NCBI GenBank assembly: GCA_905235535.1
Contig: CAJOLS010000044.1
Coordinates: forward strand, 1-32,642
Source: an uncultured Bacteroidales bacterium
GTDB lineage: Bacteria > Bacteroidota > Bacteroidia > Bacteroidales > UBA932
Reading direction: 5' to 3'
DNA: 32,642 nt
Shown: piece after piece, positions 25,418-32,642 of the stretch
How the letters are laid out: every line of letters starts with the position of its first letter
Numbering within the stretch: the stretch's first letter is position 1
The notes under the pieces: model-generated
Told to the model about the DNA's origin: nothing
What the model saw: only the letters and a program-made list of their open reading frames with translations
The model's database searches: none
Translations under genes and position numbers: made by a program

Positions 25418-27756
25418 AGATTTACCCGTTAGGAGCATTGCCCCAGGAACTGTATCCCGGGGTTGGAGGGAAAGCAAAAGGGCTGGATTTATTGGTGAGG
25501 AAGGGGTTCACCGTTCCTGCCGGATTTGTAATCACCGATGGGGATAACATTGAGCAGGAGGCTGTATATCAGGCCTTTGACGCCCTTGGGGTGAAACAGG
25601 TTTCCGTGCGCTCTTCCGCTTCCAATGAAGACGGCGCCGAGGCTTCCAACGCGGGCCAGTACGAGACTTGCCTGTTTGTGGACCGGGAGCATCTTCTGGA
25701 AAGCGTGCAGAAATGCCTGGCTTCCCTGGACTCCGAGCGCGTACAGGATTATGCCCGGCATTTTGATCTGTCCAAGGGCCGGATGAACATTGTGGTGCAG
25801 GAGATGATTGACAGCGACAAGGCGGGCGTTCTCTTTACGGCCGATCCCAACAAGGGCTCCCACATCCTCATTGAGGCGGTGGAGGGGCAGGGAGAGAACC
25901 TGGTCTCAGGGCAGGTATCGGCCCGCCGCTACCAGATTTCCCGCAAATGCTACAGGCCTTGTGCCGATGAGCTTCTGTCCGAAGAAGAAGTGAGGCAGCT
26001 CTATGAAGCCGGGAAGAAAATACGGGAAGTGTTTGGAGAGGAAATGGATGTGGAATGGGCCCTTTGCGGCGGAAAGCTGTATCTTTTGCAGATGCGCCCC
26101 ATTACTACGGAAATCGTTGACATAGAGGAGTTTGACCGGGAGGATGATTTGAGCGGCCATCTGTTCACCAAGCGGAATGTGGGGGAGATGATGCCGGGCG
26201 CCGTTACCCCGCTCACCCTGTCCACCTCCGTCAAGGCCATAGATTACGGCATGCGGTATTTCCTGATGACGGCCGGGGTGTATAAGTCTCCCTGCGAGGA
26301 AGCTCCTCTGCGGCTTGTCTCTTCCATCTCCGGGCACCTGTTTTTCGACATGAACCTGCTGTACAATATGTACGCGAAGGTGGCCATAGCCCATCCCCAG
26401 TCCATGAACCTGTCCATTATGGGAGAGTATCACGACTATCCGCCCGTTACGCTTCCTTTCTCCAATGCCTTTGTACGCTGCGTCAATTCCGCCAAGTTTC
26501 TTACCTATGTTTTCTCCGGCCACCGCGCCATGGGAAAATTCGACGAACTGCTCACAAGGGTGCATTTTGTGGAGACTTCATCGGCCCGGGAACTTTATAA
26601 GAGCATAGACGCCAACCTGGCCCTTCTGGACGAGAGCCTCATTTACCACTATGCTTCATCGGCCTATTCCGGCAGCGCTTCCAGTACGCTGTACCGGATG
26701 GTGGACAAGTATTTCCCGGATAAGAAGGAGTACCAGTCTTTCCTTTCGCACCTTCTTTCCAATATCCCGCATATTGAAAGTGCGGATATCCTGACCCGCC
26801 TGCAGGAAATGGCGCGGATTATCAAGAAACAGGAGCCCAGGGCCCTGGAAATGGGGCCTCAGGAACTGCTGGATTGTATTCAGGCCGACAAGGACCTTCA
26901 CCGCCGCTATCTGGATTTCCTGGCCCATCACGGCCACCGCTGCATCAAGGAGGCCGAGATGAGGAACAAGCCCTGGAGGGAGGACGAGATTCCGCTGATG
27001 AATTACCTCTCCAGCATCATCCGTTCGCCCATGGACCTGGAGCAGAAGGAGCCGGTGACAGACTACCGGAAAGAGTTTGGTTTTGTCAAGAATCCGCTCC
27101 TGAAGGCGGCCTGCATCAGCTATGCCAAAAAGTCCCGCGAGGCGGTGGTGGACCGCGAATATACCAAGTCCCGCCTGATAGAAATCATAGACCTTTTCAA
27201 GACACAGTATGCCCGGCTGGCCAAGCTTCTGGTGGCTGGCGGCCTTCTCCCCGACACGGATTTGGTCTATTTCCTCACGCACGGGGAAATCGGCCGTCTC
27301 ATCGAGGGAGAAACCTCCCTTGCTCCGCTGGCCGAAAGGCGCCGGAAGGCTTATGCCATCCAGGAAGAACTTTCCTTTGACGATATTTACATGGGAAAGC
27401 CCGTGGCCGATGTCTTTGACGTGGAAGAAAGTGACGGAACCCTGACCGGAGTGCCGGTTTCCAACGGGGAATGCGAGGGCTTTGTGCGCATTATCCGTTC
27501 TGCCGAAGACGCCAACAAACTGCAGAAGGGGGAGATTATGGTGGCCAAGTTTACGGATATTGGCTGGACCCCTTACTATTCCATGGTCAAGGGATTGGTC
27601 ACGGAGATTGGTTCCTCCCTGTCCCATGGGGCGGTGGTGGCCCGGGAATACGGTTTGCCCACCATTGTCAATGTAAAAGGAGCCACCAAACTGCTCAAGG
27701 ATGGCGACTACATTGTGATGGACGCCAGCAGGGGCCGGATTACTCTACGGGATTAG
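25414..27756 (+). CDS. PEP/pyruvate-binding, PEP-utilising (RPH/PpsA-like) phosphotransferase
   Basis: N-terminal GGKAKGLDLLVRKGFTVPAGFVIT, VSVRSSASNEDGAEASNAGQYET, VEWALCGGKLYLLQMRPIT; C-terminal swivelling domain GSSLSHGAVVAREYGLPTIVNV (His738). Confidence 0.93.
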   Translation: MKIYPLGALPQELYPGVGGKAKGLDLLVRKGFTVPAGFVITDGDNIEQEAVYQAFDALGVKQVSVRSSASNEDGAEASNAGQYETCLFVDREHLLESVQKCLASLDSERVQDYARHFDLSKGRMNIVVQEMIDSDKAGVLFTADPNKGSHILIEAVEGQGENLVSGQVSARRYQISRKCYRPCADELLSEEEVRQLYEAGKKIREVFGEEMDVEWALCGGKLYLLQMRPITTEIVDIEEFDREDDLSGHLFTKRNVGEMMPGAVTPLTLSTSVKAIDYGMRYFLMTAGVYKSPCEEAPLRLVSSISGHLFFDMNLLYNMYAKVAIAHPQSMNLSIMGEYHDYPPVTLPFSNAFVRCVNSAKFLTYVFSGHRAMGKFDELLTRVHFVETSSARELYKSIDANLALLDESLIYHYASSAYSGSASSTLYRMVDKYFPDKKEYQSFLSHLLSNIPHIESADILTRLQEMARIIKKQEPRALEMGPQELLDCIQADKDLHRRYLDFLAHHGHRCIKEAEMRNKPWREDEIPLMNYLSSIIRSPMDLEQKEPVTDYRKEFGFVKNPLLKAACISYAKKSREAVVDREYTKSRLIEIIDLFKTQYARLAKLLVAGGLLPDTDLVYFLTHGEIGRLIEGETSLAPLAERRRKAYAIQEELSFDDIYMGKPVADVFDVEESDGTLTGVPVSNGECEGFVRIIRSAEDANKLQKGEIMVAKFTDIGWTPYYSMVKGLVTEIGSSLSHGAVVAREYGLPTIVNVKGATKLLKDGDYIVMDASRGRITLRD

Positions 27757-27862
27757 CATTCAGCTCCCAGCCGGTGAGGGTGGAGATGTAAGGAATAACG
27801 GAATACGCTATCTTCTTGTGGCCGGTGCATAGGCGTATATTCTATTTGTTCCAGGTTTTGTT

Positions 27863-28306
27863 TTACAAATAGTTGGCATGTTTTACTTCGATGTCCGGAT
27901 TAAGTCTTAGGAGGTGGGAGACTATCTGATCGGCCTTTCCCTTGCTGGTGTGGATGTCCATGAAGCCTATGCCGGTGTCGTGCAGAAAGAGGGAACGGAA
28001 GCGCCCTTTCTTGCTTTCCTTGTAGGTGGCCGATTTTAGCTGGGAGATGTGCAGGGGATATTTTTTGGAATCGAAATCCGTGATGGTATCCTCCTCGTCA
28101 TCAATTTCATACGCCTTCAGTTTGTACATGCCATAAAACAGGGCTCCCTGGAACAAACAGAATGAGGCAATGTAAAGAAGTACCCGGTAACCGGCATCCT
28201 GCAAGATGATGTAAAGTACAAACAGGCCGATTCCCAAAATGACGGAAACGGCCACACCCCATTGGGTGAGTTTCCGTTTTCTTGTGTTTGCGTAAACAGT
28301 TTTCAT
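27863..28306 (-). CDS. Small membrane protein, uncharacterised (two TM segments plus a soluble, possibly PH-like domain)
   Basis: Two hydrophobic helices then YEIDDEEDTITDFDSKKYPLHISQLKSATYKESKKGRFRSLFLHDTGIGFMDIHTSKG. Confidence 0.65.
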   Translation of the reverse strand: MKTVYANTRKRKLTQWGVAVSVILGIGLFVLYIILQDAGYRVLLYIASFCLFQGALFYGMYKLKAYEIDDEEDTITDFDSKKYPLHISQLKSATYKESKKGRFRSLFLHDTGIGFMDIHTSKGKADQIVSHLLRLNPDIEVKHANYL

Positions 28307-28312
28307 TTGTAG

Positions 28313-28987
28313 CTATTTCCAGCTGAAATTGCCTTTTCCGGCACCCGACTCAAAGTGATACTTCACAATGCCAAGGTCTATCTGCGTGTAGCCGGACAGG
28401 GAGAACTGGGTCTTGGCTTCCACTATGTTCCCGGGGTGGAGAATGAACTTGAATTTCTGCTGGTTCACGGCGGTGGGAGCCAGCAGTGCGGCTTCCAGGC
28501 CGTCCCGGAACCACTGGGGAAGTTCCCCATCGGCCTCAAAGAAGTTCTCCATGGGCTTCTGAGGGTGTTGTTTGCCCTGGTCCTGGCCATAGCCAAGAGC
28601 AATTACGCAGTGTACGATGTCATTATCCCGTAGCGAGAAGGTGCCCGGAATCTTTTTGTAGGTGAGACCCACCCAGCAGGTATTCAGCCCCAGGGCCTGC
28701 GCCTGCAGTACCAGTTCTTCTCCGAAGTAGCCCAATTTCTCTTCGGCCTCTTTCCCCTTGGGACCGGCCATGACAAAGTAGTTCTTTACTCCGGAGAACT
28801 GACCGTACTTCCACATGCCGGTAGAGAACGCCCTGGGCTCTTCCACCACCAGTTGGATGTTCAGGCTGGTTTGGGCATTGATACGCTCCACGGAGGCCTT
28901 GATGGTCTCCAACTTTTCGGCCTCAATGGGCCTGTCGGTATATTTTCGCACGGAATGCCGCGCCTTGATTGCCTCTTTTACTTCCAT
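28313..28987 (-). CDS. Nitroreductase family protein
   Basis: MEVKEAIKARHSVRKYTDRPIE; LQAQALGLNTCWVGLTY; VIALGYG; APTAVNQQKFKF. Confidence 0.9.
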   Translation of the reverse strand: MEVKEAIKARHSVRKYTDRPIEAEKLETIKASVERINAQTSLNIQLVVEEPRAFSTGMWKYGQFSGVKNYFVMAGPKGKEAEEKLGYFGEELVLQAQALGLNTCWVGLTYKKIPGTFSLRDNDIVHCVIALGYGQDQGKQHPQKPMENFFEADGELPQWFRDGLEAALLAPTAVNQQKFKFILHPGNIVEAKTQFSLSGYTQIDLGIVKYHFESGAGKGNFSWK

Positions 28988-29038
28988 ACTGCAAAGATAA
29001 CATTTTCGCGGATTTTTCGTATCTTGCAATTCCTATTG

Positions 29039-29196
29039 AGAGTCTGTTTTGAAATGATTTTTATTTATTGTTTTTTTTGTGGAAATTTTTCTTGAAAATT
29101 TTTGGCCATAGGGGTTCCTATGGGTGAAAATTTTTGAGGAAAATTTACCAAAAAGAAACATAAAGAATTTATTGAATCATTTCAATAACAGACTCT
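29039..29196 (+). repeat. Repeat copy R7 (long form)
   Basis: AGAGTCTGTTTTGAAATGATT...CCATAGGGGTTCCTATGG...AATCATTTCAATAACAGACTCT. Confidence 0.95.
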
Positions 29197-29268
29197 CAAA
29201 TATACGAAAATCCGGCATTGATAGACAAATAATTCCGTATATTTGCTCCCTGAAACAGAAAGAAAGCT

Positions 29269-29760
29269 ATAGAAAAGTCCGATAATACCAGAATCCTTGT
29301 CATTCTTCATCTGGCCGTGTTCCTGGCGGGCTGGACGGGGATTTTCGGCCGTCTCATCTCTCTGGGCGGCCTGCCTTTGGTGTGGTACAGGATGATGGTG
29401 AGCGTAGTTGTATTGGCCGTGGTGATGGAGTTTTTGCACAGGCTTCACCATCCGGGCTGGAAGGCCCTTGGGAAGATTGCTGCGTGCGGCATCATCCTGG
29501 CCTTGCACTGGGTGGCTTTCTTTGCCAGTATCCAGGCTTCCAATGTTTCTGTCGGCGTGGCCTGCGTGGCTACTACCACCCTGTTCCATCCGCTGATTAA
29601 CCGCAAACGTGTCTCTTGGACAGAGGTTCTGGTCAGTTTCATTTCCATTGCCGGAGTGCTCCTGATTTTCAGTTTAGATGTGCGTTACAGGCTGGGGATT
29701 ACCCTAATCATTGTCTCCGTCCTCATCCAAACCTACAGGGTCAGGACTTCCAGGCAGTAG
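29269..29760 (+). pseudogene. N-terminal half of an EamA/DMT transporter, truncated, probable pseudogene
   Basis: EKSDNTRILVILHLAVFLAGWTGIFGRLISLGGLPLVWYRMM...WVAFFASIQASNVSVGVACVATTTLFHPLI...ending YRVRTSRQ*; second EamA domain absent; expected start position reads ATA. Confidence 0.75.
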
Positions 29761-29820
29761 GAGACGGACCGCCTGTTTCAGAGCCAGGGCTATGCGTATC
29801 AGGAGAAGTTCTAATAGACA

Positions 29821-30459
29821 ATGAAAGCATTGGTATTGGGCGCAACGGGCGCCATAGGAAAAGACCTGGTTTCGCAGCTTCTCCAGGACGAGGCCTTCGA
29901 CAGGGTGGATATTTTTGTGAGGAGGGAAGTTCCTGCCTTTTCGGACAAGCTGGTGGTTCACGTGGTGGATTTCGAACATCCGGAGCAGTGGGCCGGAGAA
30001 CTCACCGGAGACGTCCTTTTCTCCATGCTGGGAACCACCATCCGGGCCGCCGGCAGCCAGCAGGCCCAGTGGAAGGTGGATTATACCTATCAGCTGCAGG
30101 CGGCGCAAGGGGCCCGGAAGAACGGGGTGCCCGTCTATGCGGTGGTGTCTTCCGTCGGGGCCGATGCCAAGTCCAGGATATTCTACAGCAAGATGAAAGG
30201 CGCGTTGGACAGGGATGTCCAGGCCCTGGGCTTCGAAGGCTGCTTCATTCTTCGGCCGCCGTCTCTTATCCGGAAGGGGAGTGACCGTTTGGGAGAGAAG
30301 GTTGGCGTGGTGGCCCTCCGGGCTATCAATGCCATCGGCCTTATGCGAAACTTTACGCCCATGCCCACAGAGGCAGTGGCTGCTGCTATGATTCGTCTGG
30401 CCAAAAGCGGCCGGAAAGGCACCGGAATCTTTACTTCACAGGAAATTTTATCGATATAG
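29821..30459 (+). CDS. NAD(P)H-binding (atypical SDR) oxidoreductase
   Basis: KALVLGATGAIGKDLVSQLL, FSMLGTTIRAAGSQ, YAVVSSVGADAKSRIFYSKMKGALDRDV, RPPSLI. Confidence 0.92.
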   Translation: MKALVLGATGAIGKDLVSQLLQDEAFDRVDIFVRREVPAFSDKLVVHVVDFEHPEQWAGELTGDVLFSMLGTTIRAAGSQQAQWKVDYTYQLQAAQGARKNGVPVYAVVSSVGADAKSRIFYSKMKGALDRDVQALGFEGCFILRPPSLIRKGSDRLGEKVGVVALRAINAIGLMRNFTPMPTEAVAAAMIRLAKSGRKGTGIFTSQEILSI

Positions 30460-30460
30460 T

Positions 30461-31327
30461 ATGGATAATTACGAACTCATTCATTTAGAGGACTATACAC
30501 AGTCCGGAGAAGGCGGAACGGCCGTTTCCTATACCCATAAAAACCGCAGAACCCTTGCCAAACTGTATAAACCCGGTTTCGAGGCAGACAGGGCCAAGGC
30601 GGAATTCTTTACCGCCCGTGCGGTCTATCAGATGGGCATCCCCACTCCGGAACCCTACAGACTGGTAACGGACGGGGAGCGCTACGGAGCAGAATACGAG
30701 CTGGTAGGTGGGAAGCGTTCGTTTACCCGCATCATTTCGCAGGAACCGGAGCGGCTGGAGGAAATCTCCCTTGCCTTTGCGGCCCAGGCGAAAGCCTTGC
30801 ATTCCACACCGGCCGATACGGCTCATCTCCACTCTTACAAGCAGGTTCTCGCGAAGTTCTACAAGGAGAAGGATATGGTTCCCGAATCGTACAGACAGCG
30901 TTCTCTGGCTTTCCTTGAGACAGTGGCCGATACGCCCACCTGCCTGCACGGAGACCTCCAGATCGGGAATATCATCACCGACGGAAAACGTACCCTCTGG
31001 ATAGATGTGGGAGAGTTCAGTTATGGCGCTCCCGAGTGGGATCTGAGCATTATGTGGATTATGTCGTACAGGATGGATGCCCAGCGGGCCGACCATCTGT
31101 TTCACATTACCCCGGAACAGATAAAAAAGCATTGGAACATTTTCCTTCCTGCCTATCTGGGTACTTCAGACCCTCAGGTTCTGGAGGAATACTCGCGCCG
31201 TCTTGCCCCTTACTATGCGGTAAAGGTGCCCTATGTCTATGACATGGCGTACCACACCCGCCTCCCGGAGCAAAGTTTCCAGCTTATCGACCGTTTCCTT
31301 GAAAAAGTGCCCGGTTCGGAGGAATAG
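30461..31327 (+). CDS. Aminoglycoside phosphotransferase (APH)-family kinase
   Basis: Catalytic CLHGDLQIGNIITDGKRTLWIDVGEFSYGAPEWDLSIMW. Confidence 0.92.
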   Translation: MDNYELIHLEDYTQSGEGGTAVSYTHKNRRTLAKLYKPGFEADRAKAEFFTARAVYQMGIPTPEPYRLVTDGERYGAEYELVGGKRSFTRIISQEPERLEEISLAFAAQAKALHSTPADTAHLHSYKQVLAKFYKEKDMVPESYRQRSLAFLETVADTPTCLHGDLQIGNIITDGKRTLWIDVGEFSYGAPEWDLSIMWIMSYRMDAQRADHLFHITPEQIKKHWNIFLPAYLGTSDPQVLEEYSRRLAPYYAVKVPYVYDMAYHTRLPEQSFQLIDRFLEKVPGSEE

Positions 31328-31341
31328 GCCGAAGGAAGGGA

Positions 31342-32019
31342 CTATTTCAGCATAATGGAATTGATAGTCCTGCCGCAGTTCACTCCCTCCCGCCGGGCCG
31401 AGAAGAAGGATTCGTCGGTAAACGTATCTATACCACACACCCGGATATTCTCCGGCTTCACGCCGGCCTTCTCCAGTAACCAGCAGTTTGCTTTCCAGAG
31501 GTCAATATGATGCCCGCCGGACATGGGCCTGCCGTCTCCCTTACCCTGGAAGGACCAGATTCTGTCCATCGGAAAATCGGCATTCTTGAAATGCTCGGCC
31601 ACTTCTTCACCAACCTGGAAACTGTCCGGTCCGATGGAGGGGCCCAGGACGGCCCATATGTCTTCTGCGTTACATTGATACTTGACCGTCATCATTCCCA
31701 CGGTTTTCTCGGAAATATGCAGGACTGTTCCTTTCCAACCGGCGTGGGCGGCCGCTACAACCCGTTTCACCGGATCGTATAGCAGAACGGGTACACAATC
31801 GGCCGTCCTTACGCCGATGGCAACACCCGGCAGCGTGGTCACGAAGACATCATACCCCTCCAGTTCCTCCCGCGTCATTCCCGGACGCTCGATGAACGCC
31901 ACTTTGGCTTCGTGCACCTGGTGCCCCTGGATGACGGGATAGGGGAGTTCAGAATCCCTCCGCGTAGAGAATGCCTCCACACCGGCACCCAGGTCATATT
32001 TCAAAAGCTCAGAAAACAT
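31342..32019 (-). CDS. pgeF: YfiH/PgeF family polyphenol oxidase / purine nucleoside phosphorylase
   Basis: TTLPGVAIGVRTADCVPVLLYDPVKRVVAAAHAGWKGTV, LGPSIGPDSFQVGEEV. Confidence 0.94.
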   Translation of the reverse strand: MFSELLKYDLGAGVEAFSTRRDSELPYPVIQGHQVHEAKVAFIERPGMTREELEGYDVFVTTLPGVAIGVRTADCVPVLLYDPVKRVVAAAHAGWKGTVLHISEKTVGMMTVKYQCNAEDIWAVLGPSIGPDSFQVGEEVAEHFKNADFPMDRIWSFQGKGDGRPMSGGHHIDLWKANCWLLEKAGVKPENIRVCGIDTFTDESFFSARREGVNCGRTINSIMLK

Positions 32020-32039
32020 ATCACAAAACTCTCTGGAAA

Positions 32040-32504
32040 TTATAATGCAATACTTTCGATTCTCAGGTGCAGGGTGCCGGATGGAACCTGTGCCTCGGCT
32101 ATTTCGCCCACCTTCTTGCCCATGAGGGCGGCGCCGATGGGGGATTTCAGGGAAATCTTGCCGGCCTCCAGGTCCATCTCGTGAGGGCTCACTATCTCAA
32201 ATTTCATCCGGGTATTGGTGGAAAGGTTGGTGAATTCCACCCGGCTCAGAAGGCAAACCCTGTCTTTGGGGAGAGCATCCGGGTTAATTACACGGGAGTG
32301 CTCCAGGATTTTCTGCAGGAAACGGATGCGGCTGATGGTCTTTGCCTGCATCCGCCTTGCTTCCCGGTATCCGGCATTGTCGCTCCTGTCCCCCTGGGCG
32401 CTGGCCTCTGCAAGCTCTTCCTTCACACGGGGATACACCTCGCTGATCAGGTGATTCAGCTCGGCCGATATTTCCTGGTATCTTTCCTTGGACAGGTATT
32501 CCAT
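32040..32504 (-). CDS. GreA/GreB family transcription elongation factor
   Basis: EASAQGDRSDNAGYREARRMQAKTISRIRFLQKIL; C-terminal ISLKSPIGAALMGKKVGEIAEAQVPSGTLHLRI. Confidence 0.94.
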   Translation of the reverse strand: MEYLSKERYQEISAELNHLISEVYPRVKEELAEASAQGDRSDNAGYREARRMQAKTISRIRFLQKILEHSRVINPDALPKDRVCLLSRVEFTNLSTNTRMKFEIVSPHEMDLEAGKISLKSPIGAALMGKKVGEIAEAQVPSGTLHLRIESIAL

Positions 32505-32607
32505 GCTTCAAAGTTACAAAAATTTTTCGGCCTTTCCCGATTTTAAACTGCGTCTTGTCTGGCATTTTAAGGAAAATATGTATATTTAGGGGCTGAATTA
32601 TGAAAGT

Positions 32608-32642
32608 ATGAGTAGATTGGTAACGCGGCTCTCTGCCATCTG
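32608..32642 (+). CDS. Start of a CDS cut by the window end (MSRLVTRLSAI...)
   Basis: ATG in an open frame to the window end, in an AT-rich promoter-like context. Confidence 0.4.
   Translation, partial: MSRLVTRLSAI

Noticed and set aside
12367-29196. Repeats as a CRISPR array
   Set aside because: Copies are kilobases apart, palindromic throughout and lack regular spacers or cas genes.
30461-31327. APH-family kinase as an aminoglycoside resistance gene
   Set aside because: The fold signature is generic; no specific aminoglycoside-kinase similarity can be claimed by eye.

Overview
32.6 kb of a Bacteroidota (Bacteroidales-like) chromosome. The assignment rests on a SusC/SusD pair, repeated TAnnTTTG -7 promoter boxes and the overall gene content. 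Most genes are housekeeping or metabolic: hypB, M23 peptidase, FNT channel, SusC/SusD, anmK, C69 dipeptidase, guaA, NhaC antiporter, GNAT, an OhrR-type peroxide/redox gene island, Lrp and MetY, AI-2E transporter, PCMD protein and GT4, an RPH-like PEP-utilising phosphotransferase with a partner protein, nitroreductase, APH-family kinase, YfiH and GreA/B. The signals not explained by ordinary genes are: (1) a dense family of AT-rich ~110-165 bp imperfect-palindrome elements with ~21 bp terminal inverted repeats (AGAGTCTGTTTTGAAATGATT), 7 copies or remnants, whose ends repeatedly form the stop codon of the neighbouring gene; (2) a set of three promoters sharing an ATATCGCWWGCGATAT palindrome and a downstream CATCG-n-CGATAT site around an OhrR-family regulator; (3) a translationally coupled pair of a beta-rich unknown protein and an RPH-like phosphotransferase; (4) two EamA transporter fragments, each beside a repeat copy. 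No CRISPR array, rRNA, tRNA, transposase or prophage was recognised. All family names come from reading the translations; no searches were run.
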